Assembly (NCBI GenBank): GCA_029762755.1
Contig: JARVGH010000001.1
Location: 372,001-436,000 of the forward strand
Origin: Candidatus Bathyarchaeum tardum
Lineage (GTDB): Archaea > Thermoproteota > Bathyarchaeia > Bathyarchaeales > Bathyarchaeaceae
Reading direction: 5' to 3'
Length of the DNA: 64,000 bases
Each line of letters begins with the position of its first letter. Positions within the stretch are counted from its first letter, which is position 1. The notes beneath the pieces are model-generated. The model was not told where the DNA came from. It was given only the letters and a program-made list of their open reading frames with translations, and searched no databases. The position numbers and the translations under genes were made by a program. Positions 35,044-43,817 of this stretch are shown piece after piece.

Positions 35044-36336
35044 ATGCGAACTGTTGAAGTTTTGTTTGTGATTGTTATTCTCTTGAGTTCTTTTGCTCTG
35101 GCCAACCATTTTGCTGTCTTACCTTCTGCTCTTGAAGCGTTTGGAACTGAACTTGGTGACCTTGCTCAGTCTACCCTTGAAACGTTAAATGCTAAAGGCG
35201 TTCTTAGCGAGATTATCTTCAAATCTTATGATGATCCTGCATGGGCTGATTTACAGAAGGCCCTTTCTGCTTCTCTCCCCCCAAACGTAGTCTATAATTT
35301 AAGTATCTATGACCTTTCATCTGATGGGGACTCCGTAACTTATGATGCTTTCAAGACTATTTCAGATACTAATGTTATGGCATCAAAATCTACTTCTGCA
35401 TCATTCTTAGTTGCTTCTCCAAATGTTACATTTACAGAAGAACCTCAAAAAATTGGGGAAAGCACCGGAAAAAATCTAACTCTTTACATTCTAAATTGCA
35501 CTGATGCTAATGGTTGGTGGATCACAGGATATACAGGACAAAGTCTAGCCAAAGAATTTAACAATCTGTTATCTCCATATTTTGCAACTACTGTTATAGT
35601 AAATAGCACTTCTCAGTTCGAACTAATTTTACAGAATACTTCGTTAACTCTTAACCCTGAAGAAAGTGTACAAGATGCTGTAATAATAAACACTTTTGGG
35701 GAAGCTGTTCCTATTCCTTCAAGTTATTTTAGTAATTATCGAAGTTTTTGCAACATCTTAGGTCAAAAAGTAAACACATACAACTTAACTTGGGTAAATA
35801 TAGTAGGGTATCCCTTTTATTATGTCACTAATACAGAAGATTTTGCTGATGTACAAAGTTGGGGTATCCACGGAATAGAGAAAGATGGTGTTCAAACAGC
35901 TGGACTAACCAATTTCTTGAGCGGTTTAACTGGAGAATCTGTAAGTGGGAGTGGTATAATGGAGTCCCGTGTTGGTGTTGTTGATTTAACTGCTACTTCA
36001 CTTGAACGTTGTAACTATTATGGTCTTTATCCCAGTCCTTATCAAACTGCTTCTCGTTCATTCAAGGATGATATTTTAATTGATGATTGTGATCTAATTG
36101 CTACTGAACTCTTTTCTCGTTCCCAAGAATTTCCTGATTATATTCCTGCGGCGGTTTACAGAAATGTTGATGGGGGTGCATTTACTTCAATTGGGTTAAC
36201 TCGAACACCTGATGCGAGAATTGCTGCTTTAGCTCTTCTTATGTATTATAATCCATCGATTTATAAGAGTGAATTTGGAGCCAGTGGCACTTCAAGACTT
36301 GTAACTCTTCAACTCAGTCAGCAAGGAGGCGCATAA
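35044..36336 (+). CDS. Pilin-like surface protein, 430 residues
   Basis: The N terminus MRTVEVLFVIVILLSSFALA has a Glu at position 5 and no basic leader, which resembles a mature pilin N terminus more than a Sec signal. The extracellular part contains two regions rich in Asn, Thr and Ser (NSTSQFELILQNTSLTLN) and a segment similar to a class I glutamine amidotransferase-like or Rossmann pattern is not evident. TTG 35041 and ATG 35044 are both possible starts. It sits between the 400-residue pilin-like gene and the giant adhesin gene. Confidence 0.62.
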   Translation: MRTVEVLFVIVILLSSFALANHFAVLPSALEAFGTELGDLAQSTLETLNAKGVLSEIIFKSYDDPAWADLQKALSASLPPNVVYNLSIYDLSSDGDSVTYDAFKTISDTNVMASKSTSASFLVASPNVTFTEEPQKIGESTGKNLTLYILNCTDANGWWITGYTGQSLAKEFNNLLSPYFATTVIVNSTSQFELILQNTSLTLNPEESVQDAVIINTFGEAVPIPSSYFSNYRSFCNILGQKVNTYNLTWVNIVGYPFYYVTNTEDFADVQSWGIHGIEKDGVQTAGLTNFLSGLTGESVSGSGIMESRVGVVDLTATSLERCNYYGLYPSPYQTASRSFKDDILIDDCDLIATELFSRSQEFPDYIPAAVYRNVDGGAFTSIGLTRTPDARIAALALLMYYNPSIYKSEFGASGTSRLVTLQLSQQGGA

Positions 36337-36337
36337 T

Positions 36338-39300
36338 TTGAAAAAATGCAGTAATAGAGCAAATAAAGGTCAGTTTTCTATAATTGCAGCATTACTTGTT
36401 TCTGTTATTTTAGTTTCTGCTGTAATATCCACTTACACTAATGTTCGGCATTCAGAAGTGCCTGAATCATCCAATGTTTTATCAGTTATTGGACAAATGA
36501 ATTCAGACATCAAAAGTATTTTAGATTTCACTGTTGGTTATTATGGTTCTATACTACAAGTTACTGGAAATTCAACATACGCAAAAAATCAAACAACTAG
36601 TTATCTCTCTAGTGGATTAGTTAATATTGCTCGTTCCCATCCTGAATGGAACCCGACTTTTACCCTTGATTTGGACGGTGAATATGCCGATGTTTCCACT
36701 CGCTGGTTCATGCCTGACAGCTACAGTAGGGGTAGTGTCAATGTCACTTACTCTATTGGCTCTCTTGGTATTTATGATGTATCATTTCATGCCTCTTCAG
36801 CTTTACATGTCACAATATTAGAAGCCCCTATTGGTTTTGCTAACATAAGTATTACTCGAGACAATTCTGAACCTGAACTTGGGTTAAGTAAAGAAAATTT
36901 TTGGTTCTTCACGTATACTGAAGATTCAACTTGGGAATTAATTAATCCACCTGAAGTTAGAATTTCTAATGGTTTTTACATCATTACTTTGCCTTCGGGA
37001 GTAGACACTGCTTCATACTCAGTTCAAGTTGAAGACAACAGAGGTCTACTTGTTTCTGCATTTTATTCACAAAAAAGTGTTGCTTCAGAATCACGAATTC
37101 CTCATTTCACCTATTATTTTGATTGGGCATCCACTGGTGTTTGGGATATCTATAACTCTTTAGAAACTGACATCTTTGCAATTGAACTTCTTCAAAATGG
37201 GACACTAAAATGGCTTGGACAACCTTTAGAGCTCCCTGATGCTCACCCCATTCCCCCTGTTTCCATCAAAGCATTTCGTGTTAACGCTACAATAGATGAC
37301 AACTCTTGCGAAATTCCTTTTCAAGTCGAAGACTGGGCATCTGATTATACGGTTCCTCTTGGACTTGCAGGAAATAATAGCATTTTTAATAATAATAACA
37401 TGTTAGTTTTTCTAGTTAATCACACAATCGATGAAATTACGCTATGGTGGGATGGAAATGATACTGCAATCCAGACATCATATGCTTGGGAAAACATTTA
37501 CTTTGATGATGATGTAGACTCAAATCCTGGAACTTTGTATAATGGTTTTCTGGATTTAACAATCAACAACTTTTGGATCGAATCAAGTGTACGATCTAAT
37601 CCTTCAGTTCGTAGTATAGCAAATTTTGCACATTTTAATTTACCAGACGGTTCGCCCCAATATGGCGATCAGCTTTCTTATGTAATTTATAACGGCATTG
37701 TTCGTGATATTGTTCAACAAGAGCCAGAATATTATGACGGAGTTTATGAGTGTCCTAACCTTTATGTACAAGTGTTCTTGACTTTGCCTGCTAATGCACC
37801 GTATTATACCTATTCTGTGCGAACAGTTTTTCTAGAGTCTATTAATGACCCTCGAACAATAACTGACTTTAGTGTCATTCAACTTTCAGACCTAAGTGGT
37901 ACTCCATTAACTGAAGATGGTTATGATGAAGATGGTTACCCTGAAACATCTGACTCTTCAGGTGAATATTTTGATGGGTATCCAAGTGATTGGGCACATC
38001 ATTGGAGCCAATTTAGTTCAGGTGATTCTGGAGCTGGAATCATGTTTACTGATAGTGCCAATGAGCATCTTTACTTGTTTGACGGTATCACAGGAACTGA
38101 AACTGGTGCTTTGGTTGTAGATGGTGCTGAAAACTCTATAGCGTTCAATCCTGTTGAAGCTGAATTAAATAATGTGAATGGTCACACAGATTTTTTGGAT
38201 GCGGTCTGGTATGGTGCAGTGGTAACTTTTGATGGTGAACCCATTTACACGAGTCCTGCAAACGGTCATTTTGGTCTGTGGGTTATGGTAGAAAACCCTC
38301 CAGCCCTTTCAATGGAAGAACCCATACCTGGAATAGACTTTGTAGACCAATTGTCAAATGTAGATTCTAGTCCAGACAAAGGTTCACATTCAAAATTTGC
38401 TAACCAAAGAGCTGGTCCTGACAGCATATTTGATACTTTAACAGAAGCAAATACCGGAACTGAAGCTGTAATAAAAGTTGAACACATACAATTTGATTTT
38501 GGGGTTGGAGGTTCAACAACTTCTGTCACAGATGTTGGAGATTTGGATAATGCTTTCTTCAGAAATAATGTTGCAAGACGAACTTCAGCTGGACCAACAG
38601 CATCTAGCTCACATACTAACTGGAATGTTTTTTCTGCTGGAGCTCAATTAACAGGCACGGATGAATTAACAGGATACCGAGCAACAGGTCAAACCGCAAC
38701 AATTAGAATTAGAGGCGAAGTTTGGAGATATACTGGAACTGCTGGAGGAGCAAACGAGTTTATTGTCAGGTGGCGAGGAGTAGTTACCATTGCTTCTGGG
38801 TCTAAAACAAGCTCTCAAGCTGTTTCTGGAATATCGAATAGAGATAAATGTGTTCCTTTCGTTCAAGGAGTAATCGGAGATATTAACAGTAGAGATTATG
38901 GAAACAGAGTTATTTCCCATGCGCATATTGATTCAAGCGATAATCTAATAGTTGAACGTGGAGAAACGGGAACAGAAGTAAAAGTTTATGTTGTTGTTGT
39001 AGAATTTACTGGATCAAACTGGGATGTTGGGCACGCTTTGGGTTCTTCATTTTCTACAGGAGATAATAATGTTGCTTTGTTTGATGGTTCAGATGGAACA
39101 GGAAACAGTTTTGATGTTGGAGGCTGGGACACCGCTTTTATTGAGGCTTCAATGTCTGGAAGCACTTCCGATAATGATGCTTTAGAAGATACATGGTTTG
39201 TCATTGAGCCTCAATCTGGAAGCACCACCGGGGTGACTATAAGTTTTGACAGCACAGCAGGATTAACAGGTACAGAAGTTTTTGTTCATATAATCCAAAA

Positions 39301-39859
39301 TGACAATATTAATGTTAACAGATACACCGATTCCCAAGATATTCCAACATCTGATAATCATGCTGTTTCAGGACTTACAAGTTTAGATGAAAGTGCTCTG
39401 GAGTGGTATGTTTTTACTGATGGAACAGGAACAGCCTACGCACGAGGAGCAACAGGAGCTTACTTAACGTCAACAACAAACGTTGCAGAATGGTCACATA
39501 GAACGGGAAACAGTGGAACCTACAGGTTTGGAGTAATCAATATGTCAGGGTTAGTTGACACAAACTATGAAATTGACCTTGAAGTGCAATGGACAAATGT
39601 AGACTACGATGAAACCAATGCAGAACTATGCATATACGTAAATACTATCAGCGGCGAAGACCTTCGGGTAGACATTTGGACAGGAACAACATGGGAAACG
39701 GTGATTGATGCTCTTCAGGCTGAATGGAACAATGAAACTATTTCCTCTTATTTGACGAGTTCAACCTTTACAATTAGATTCAAAGGCACACAAGAAACTG
39801 GAGACACAACACAAGACTCATGGGCGATCGATGCAACATTATTGCGAACTTGGAGCTAA
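36338..39859 (+). CDS. Giant pilus-associated surface protein (adhesin-like)
   Basis: A 1173-residue protein with a short basic start (KKCSNRANKGQ) followed by FSIIAALLVSVILVSAVIS, so it has a pilin-like N-terminal anchor with a Gly that could be cut. The remaining ~1130 residues are extracellular in character: rich in Asp, Asn, Ser, Thr and aromatic residues, with low Lys. The N-terminal half contains acidic stretches that could bind calcium (DEDGYPETSDSSGEYFDGYP); the C-terminal ~430 residues consist of repeated beta-sandwich-like units ending in SWAIDATLLRTW. The TTG start overlaps nothing and lies 1 nt after the previous stop. Likely an adhesive tip or sheath subunit. Confidence 0.68.
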   Translation: MKKCSNRANKGQFSIIAALLVSVILVSAVISTYTNVRHSEVPESSNVLSVIGQMNSDIKSILDFTVGYYGSILQVTGNSTYAKNQTTSYLSSGLVNIARSHPEWNPTFTLDLDGEYADVSTRWFMPDSYSRGSVNVTYSIGSLGIYDVSFHASSALHVTILEAPIGFANISITRDNSEPELGLSKENFWFFTYTEDSTWELINPPEVRISNGFYIITLPSGVDTASYSVQVEDNRGLLVSAFYSQKSVASESRIPHFTYYFDWASTGVWDIYNSLETDIFAIELLQNGTLKWLGQPLELPDAHPIPPVSIKAFRVNATIDDNSCEIPFQVEDWASDYTVPLGLAGNNSIFNNNNMLVFLVNHTIDEITLWWDGNDTAIQTSYAWENIYFDDDVDSNPGTLYNGFLDLTINNFWIESSVRSNPSVRSIANFAHFNLPDGSPQYGDQLSYVIYNGIVRDIVQQEPEYYDGVYECPNLYVQVFLTLPANAPYYTYSVRTVFLESINDPRTITDFSVIQLSDLSGTPLTEDGYDEDGYPETSDSSGEYFDGYPSDWAHHWSQFSSGDSGAGIMFTDSANEHLYLFDGITGTETGALVVDGAENSIAFNPVEAELNNVNGHTDFLDAVWYGAVVTFDGEPIYTSPANGHFGLWVMVENPPALSMEEPIPGIDFVDQLSNVDSSPDKGSHSKFANQRAGPDSIFDTLTEANTGTEAVIKVEHIQFDFGVGGSTTSVTDVGDLDNAFFRNNVARRTSAGPTASSSHTNWNVFSAGAQLTGTDELTGYRATGQTATIRIRGEVWRYTGTAGGANEFIVRWRGVVTIASGSKTSSQAVSGISNRDKCVPFVQGVIGDINSRDYGNRVISHAHIDSSDNLIVERGETGTEVKVYVVVVEFTGSNWDVGHALGSSFSTGDNNVALFDGSDGTGNSFDVGGWDTAFIEASMSGSTSDNDALEDTWFVIEPQSGSTTGVTISFDSTAGLTGTEVFVHIIQNDNINVNRYTDSQDIPTSDNHAVSGLTSLDESALEWYVFTDGTGTAYARGATGAYLTSTTNVAEWSHRTGNSGTYRFGVINMSGLVDTNYEIDLEVQWTNVDYDETNAELCIYVNTISGEDLRVDIWTGTTWETVIDALQAEWNNETISSYLTSSTFTIRFKGTQETGDTTQDSWAIDATLLRTWS

Positions 39860-40047
39860 CCCGTTCTTTTTTAATTAACCCTAAACATGACCAAGTCCGA
39901 TTGTTTCAATCATTAAACTAACTTATTTAACTAGCATAATGTCCCTGCTACCCTTTTCTGGACATTTGTAGCTTTTTAGTGCCGAAACAACAGGTTACCT
40001 GAACTCATTTGTTTTGCTGTTTTTGAATCTCTGCCTTTACTGAAACA

Positions 40048-40058
40048 TTTTAAATATT
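40048..40058 (+). promoter_or_regulatory. Probable TATA box of uppP
   Basis: TTTTAAATATT lies 48-58 nt before ATG 40106, which would give transcription start near 40078 and a leader of about 28 nt. Confidence 0.4.
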
Positions 40059-40105
40059 CAAAGGTACGTTTTTGTTCAGGACTTAACCAAACGAGTGAAC
40101 TGTTA

Positions 40106-40879
40106 ATGGTGACCATAATTGAAGCAATACTTCTTGCTGTTATTCAGGGGTTAACTGAATGGTTGCCTGTTTCTAGTTCTGGCCATCTGGTGATTGCTCA
40201 AACTTTTCTGGGTTTAAATCCGCCTTTAATTTTTGATGTTATGCTGCATTTTGGCACGTTAATAGTGGTGCTGGTGATGTTCAGAAACGACATTTTGGCT
40301 ATTCTGAAAGCTTTGCTTAAACGAGATTTTAACACTGATGACGGAAAACTTTCACTGCACATAATTGTAGGAAGTGTGCCCATCGCAGTAATTGGGGTGA
40401 CCTTTTACAGTGAAATAACCTCATTATTTTCTAACTTGTTTGCAGTAAGCATAGCATTGCTGATTACCGGTTGTGTATTGTTTATTTCAGAAAAACGATT
40501 AGGCTACAAAAAAATGGGAATATTCGATTCGGTATTTATTGGTTTGGCACAAGGTGTAGCCATTGTTCCAGGGATATCCCGGAGTGGCTTGACGATATCT
40601 TTTGGGTTGTTAAGAAAAATTGAAAAAACAACTGCTTTTCGGTATTCTTTCTTGTTGTCTGTACCTGCCATCGTTGGAGCAACTGCAATGGAATTAAAAG
40701 ACTTGGTTTTGGGGACTGTAGATTTGCTTCCAGTCATAGTTGGAGTAATTGTTTCAATGCTGGTTGGTTATGCTTCTTTAAAGTTGCTGCAAAAGATAGT
40801 TTTGAGTGAAAAATTTCACTTGTTTGCTTATTATTGTTGGGCAGTTGGGGTTGTTTTGATTTTGTATATGCTTCTTTAA
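40106..40879 (+). CDS. uppP: Undecaprenyl-diphosphatase family protein (UppP/BacA)
   Basis: A 257-residue membrane enzyme with about eight helices. The two catalytic motifs are QGLTEWLPVSSSGHL (E18 and the Ser/His residues) and VPGISRSGLT near residue 155. In bacteria it removes a phosphate from undecaprenyl diphosphate; in archaea it is inferred to recycle a dolichyl or polyprenyl diphosphate used in protein glycosylation. This agrees with the many N-glycosylation sequons of the nearby surface proteins, but a direct link is not shown. Confidence 0.9.
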   Translation: MVTIIEAILLAVIQGLTEWLPVSSSGHLVIAQTFLGLNPPLIFDVMLHFGTLIVVLVMFRNDILAILKALLKRDFNTDDGKLSLHIIVGSVPIAVIGVTFYSEITSLFSNLFAVSIALLITGCVLFISEKRLGYKKMGIFDSVFIGLAQGVAIVPGISRSGLTISFGLLRKIEKTTAFRYSFLLSVPAIVGATAMELKDLVLGTVDLLPVIVGVIVSMLVGYASLKLLQKIVLSEKFHLFAYYCWAVGVVLILYMLL

Positions 40880-40943
40880 TAAGACTAGTTTTTTTAAAAT
40901 GAGGACCCTATTAAGGTTGTTTGTGCCTCAAAATAAGACTAAC

Positions 40944-40953
40944 CTATTTAAGT
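40944..40953 (+). promoter_or_regulatory. Probable TATA box of the aIF1A gene
   Basis: CTATTTAAGT implies a transcription start near 40970-40975. This lies downstream of ATG 40967 and argues for the GTG start at 40994. Confidence 0.45.
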
Positions 40954-40993
40954 TATGTAAGCAATTATGGAAAAGGAATGTAGAGGGAATATC

Positions 40994-41296
40994 GTGGGCA
41001 ACAAGAGAGTAAAACGCGACGACTACAACGCAATCAAGATACCTGAAGCTAACGACGTACTCGGAGTCGTCAAACAAATGTTAGGTGGCGACCGAATGAT
41101 GGTTAGCTGCCAGGATGGCCGTCTGCGCCTCTGCAGGATTCGCGGTAAAATGAAACGCCGGATGTGGATACGTTTAGGAGACATTGTTTTAGTTTCTCCT
41201 TGGGATTTCCAAACTGACGAACGTGGCGATGTAATATGGCGATATAAACGAAATCAGGTTGACTGGCTGCGAAGAAAAGGTTACCTGAAAGTTTGA
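40994..41296 (+). CDS. Translation initiation factor aIF1A
   Basis: A 100-residue OB-fold factor that stabilises the initiation complex in the A site of the small subunit. The conserved PEANDVLGVVKQMLGGDRMMV and CRIRGKMKRRMWIRLGDIVLV segments are present. GTG 40994 is preferred over ATG 40967: GAGGG at 40983-40987 precedes it at a good distance, and the TATA position would put the ATG upstream of the transcript. The 9 extra residues of the longer form are not family-like. Confidence 0.9.
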   Translation: MGNKRVKRDDYNAIKIPEANDVLGVVKQMLGGDRMMVSCQDGRLRLCRIRGKMKRRMWIRLGDIVLVSPWDFQTDERGDVIWRYKRNQVDWLRRKGYLKV

Positions 41297-41393
41297 CGCG
41301 AAAACGTTAATTGTTTATTGTTTTATTTTGACAGGAGGATTTAAAAGTCAGTCCATCCAACATTAACAGCACCAAACCACGGAGAATCGCAAA

Positions 41394-41690
41394 ATGAGCA
41401 AAAAAACTAGCGACTCAAATATTATATATGTAGGTAGAAAACCCCCCATGAATTATGTGCTAGGCATCGTAACCGCATTCAGCGGAGCCGAAACCAAAGA
41501 CGTGACAGTAAAAGCACGAGGACAAGCAATAACCACAGCAGTTGACGCAGTCGAAATTGCAAGACGCAGATTTGTCAAAGAAATGAAAGTCGACAAAATC
41601 ACAATCGGAACCGAAGAGATGCCACCACGGGAAGGAGAAACCAACTCAAGGATGATTTCTACAATCGAGATCACCTTGAACCGAAGCTAA
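41394..41690 (+). CDS. albA: Chromatin and RNA-binding protein Alba
   Basis: A 98-residue Alba protein that coats DNA and RNA. The N-terminal VGRKPPMNYVLGIVTAF matches the family, with the nucleic acid-contacting and acetylatable Lys at K16. The GRAISKAVD-like helix is ARGQAITTAVDAVEIARRRF. It follows aIF1A by 97 nt with a T-rich stretch and a GACAGGAGG-like sequence between, so it may have its own transcript. Confidence 0.93.
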   Translation: MSKKTSDSNIIYVGRKPPMNYVLGIVTAFSGAETKDVTVKARGQAITTAVDAVEIARRRFVKEMKVDKITIGTEEMPPREGETNSRMISTIEITLNRS

Positions 41691-41865
41691 GCAACAAAGG
41701 CTAGCAAAATCTCTACGTATGGATAACTAACAGCAAGACTTCTACGAAGTTCGTAGTTTGTTGCAAGCTGATAGTTGTAATCCAGTTTCGTTTTTTCTTT
41801 TTATTTTTTTTTCTCTTTTTGTTTTACTGCTAAAAACCATATTCTGATACCGTAATATTTAAGAC

Positions 41866-42474
41866 ATGATGTTGCCAAATAAAATACGGGGAAAGAGCTT
41901 GGGAAAAGCTACTTTACTAACTCCAGTTTACATGTCGGTAGCATGGACTTTAATGACGACCTACCAATTGTTTACAGAAATAACTGTGAACACAATTACA
42001 ACCTCTATAATGGGAACACTTCCTGTCGTCGGAGAATGGATGGCAACTAGAATCGATTTGATTGTATTTATCCATTCTTTCGCTTGGATTTTTTTGTTAT
42101 CTTCATTTATTCCTGCAGTGCTTCTGGGAAAACAACGCGGGGTTCTTATGCAATTTTTTGTTTGCTTAACCCTTGCAGTATTAGCCAACATAGTTCAAGG
42201 AGCAGTTACAGACGTCAGTGGTGGACCTTTGGATCAAATTCTTGGATTAGCTCCGTTATTCCGTAATCCGTTGTTGGCTACTGCTTACATGTCTTTGCCT
42301 TATGCTATGATGGCATGGTTTGATGTTAAAGGAAAACGCCAAAAACAAGAATTAATCAGGAACACGCAAGAAACCAATGATTTTCCAGAAACCGTTTTTA
42401 GTATACAACCTGATCTTGCATTTCAGGAAAAAACCGATGAAAAAACCTCTGATGTACCTGTTGCAGATTTATGA
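41866..42474 (+). CDS. Hypothetical membrane protein
   Basis: A 202-residue protein that I do not recognise. It has four hydrophobic segments (about residues 18-37, 65-88, 93-116 and 130-150) and a hydrophilic acidic C-terminal tail of about 50 residues (KGKRQKQELIRNTQETNDF and on). A TATA-like AATATTTAAG at 41854-41863 would start transcripts near 41882, after ATG 41866, so TTG 41899 (residue 12) could be the true start; GGGGAAAG precedes it. It stands alone between alba and a zinc-ribbon gene. Confidence 0.6.
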   Translation: MMLPNKIRGKSLGKATLLTPVYMSVAWTLMTTYQLFTEITVNTITTSIMGTLPVVGEWMATRIDLIVFIHSFAWIFLLSSFIPAVLLGKQRGVLMQFFVCLTLAVLANIVQGAVTDVSGGPLDQILGLAPLFRNPLLATAYMSLPYAMMAWFDVKGKRQKQELIRNTQETNDFPETVFSIQPDLAFQEKTDEKTSDVPVADL

Positions 42475-42549
42475 TTAATCAAACTAATCGTGTTATCTTG
42501 ATGGGCTCGGGATATTTTATGTCTGGAGCATCCTAAAATATAGGCGTCA

Positions 42550-42583
42550 GGGTTAGTGTTGTTGGGTTGCTTTGGACTAACCC
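42550..42583 (+). repeat. 8-bp inverted repeat in an intergenic region
   Basis: GGGTTAGT (42550-42557) pairs perfectly with ACTAACCC (42576-42583) across an 18-nt loop. It lies between the membrane protein gene and the convergent zinc-ribbon gene. It could help end transcription from either side; no T run follows directly. Confidence 0.4.
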
Positions 42584-42671
42584 ACAAAATTATTTTGGTC
42601 TAAATGTTGCAAACTAGAAAATGCTTGACCATCAAAACTGATGTTCAGAATTGTTTTGTTTGATTTTAAGC

Positions 42672-42869
42672 TTAGGAAATATTGAACCCTGTTAATCGGA
42701 TTTTGCTTTTACAGTTGTTACATTGTATTTCTAGTTCTTCTAATTCTCCGTCACATACTCTTGTGTCTAGTATTGTGTAGACGTCTTCTGTTTCGTCTTC
42801 AGGCGATATGATTGTTCCACAGCTTGGGCAAGGGAAATCTCCTTCTCCTTGAAGCTCTGTTAGGTTCAT
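42672..42869 (-). CDS. Small zinc-ribbon protein
   Basis: A 65-residue protein with two cysteine pairs, CPSC at about 14-17 and CNNC at about 50-53, spaced as in zinc ribbons. Start ATG 42869 (MNLTELQGEGDFPCPSC) is preferred to ATG 42893, whose 8 additional residues look unrelated. The acidic middle (SPEDETEDVYTILDTRVCDG) is unlike a classic DNA-binding ribbon. Role unknown. Confidence 0.6.
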   Translation of the reverse strand: MNLTELQGEGDFPCPSCGTIISPEDETEDVYTILDTRVCDGELEELEIQCNNCKSKIRLTGFNIS

Positions 42870-43072
42870 TTTATACACCAGAGGTGGCTGCATAAGTTCA
42901 ATCTTCCTTGTTATGTTGATTCTGTTTGTTCTTGTTCTTCTTTTTTAATAAATAACGTTTATGAACTGCGTATACATTTTTGTGTTATTTATTCAAATTA
43001 GTGCAGTTTCAGTCTTTTTTGGGTTTGTAGCTGATGAATAAGAGTATGGGCATGAAACTTCGGAATCGAAAC

Positions 43073-43096
43073 ATATAAAATATGCTTCTGAGCATA
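43073..43096 (+). promoter_or_regulatory. TATA box with adjoining 6-bp palindrome (possible operator)
   Basis: ATATAAAATA (43073-43082) is followed directly by TATGCT-TCTG-AGCATA (43081-43096), a perfect 6-bp inverted repeat that would lie between the TATA box and the start of transcription near 43102. A protein bound there would block polymerase. The downstream gene encodes a DNA-binding-type protein, so autoregulation is possible. Confidence 0.4.
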
Positions 43097-43119
43097 ACTA
43101 ATATACCGGAGAGGGAAAC

Positions 43120-43656
43120 ATGGCTCCACGGGAGCGTTCAGTAAAAAGAACAACAATAATTTTAGATCAAGATGAACGGGATTATATTGACTCCCTTATT
43201 AATCAGGGACGAGAGCCTGGAATCAAGCCGTTAGTATCAAAGATGCTTGATGTTTATCGCAGTATGCGAATTTATGACTGGAAATTTCCAGGAGAATACT
43301 ACATTGGCATCAGCCGTGTAGCTTTCATTAACGTTGAATTTCTTGACGTTCTTCTAAAGAACATACCAGAAAATAAATGGAAAGAAGTAGGAAACGAAAT
43401 CGGAAAAATGGCCAAAGTTTCACTGGAAGCCAGCATGGATATTGAAACCTCCAACAAAGAGAAATGGGATGAAGTATTCAAACGATTGCGGGTTCAAGGT
43501 TTTGGCGACTTTTACCTTAAAGACAAATTTGTAATAATCCGAACTCCATTAATTAGCAATGCAAAGTTTTTGTGCGGTTTCATAGAATCTTTGATTGGAG
43601 TAAGCTTGGACGTGCGTACTATCACGCCTCCCCTTGTTTTCGAAATTGTTAAATAA
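43120..43656 (+). CDS. Ribbon-helix-helix-like regulator with C-terminal sensory-type domain
   Basis: A 178-residue protein. The N terminus (SVKRTTIILDQDERDYIDSL and the following helices to about residue 50) fits a ribbon-helix-helix DNA-binding unit. The C-terminal ~115 residues are alpha/beta, and the last part (FLCGFIESLIGVSLDVRTIT) resembles the end of V4R-type small-molecule domains; that resemblance is weak. A GGAGAGGG lies at 43108-43114. The palindrome at its promoter suggests autoregulation. It is 161 bp upstream of the pilin gene, so it could also regulate pilus genes. Confidence 0.55.
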   Translation: MAPRERSVKRTTIILDQDERDYIDSLINQGREPGIKPLVSKMLDVYRSMRIYDWKFPGEYYIGISRVAFINVEFLDVLLKNIPENKWKEVGNEIGKMAKVSLEASMDIETSNKEKWDEVFKRLRVQGFGDFYLKDKFVIIRTPLISNAKFLCGFIESLIGVSLDVRTITPPLVFEIVK

Positions 43657-43817
43657 ACAGTGCTTTAAATTGATATGAATTGTTTATGTTTTTTTAAAGA
43701 ACATTCATCTTTTGTTTAACTCGGATTCTGAATTAAACACTTAGGCGCAATATATACTCTGATTTCATATGTATTAAATACAATAATCCACTGTTTCTGG
43801 TTAAAGGAAGTCTAATC

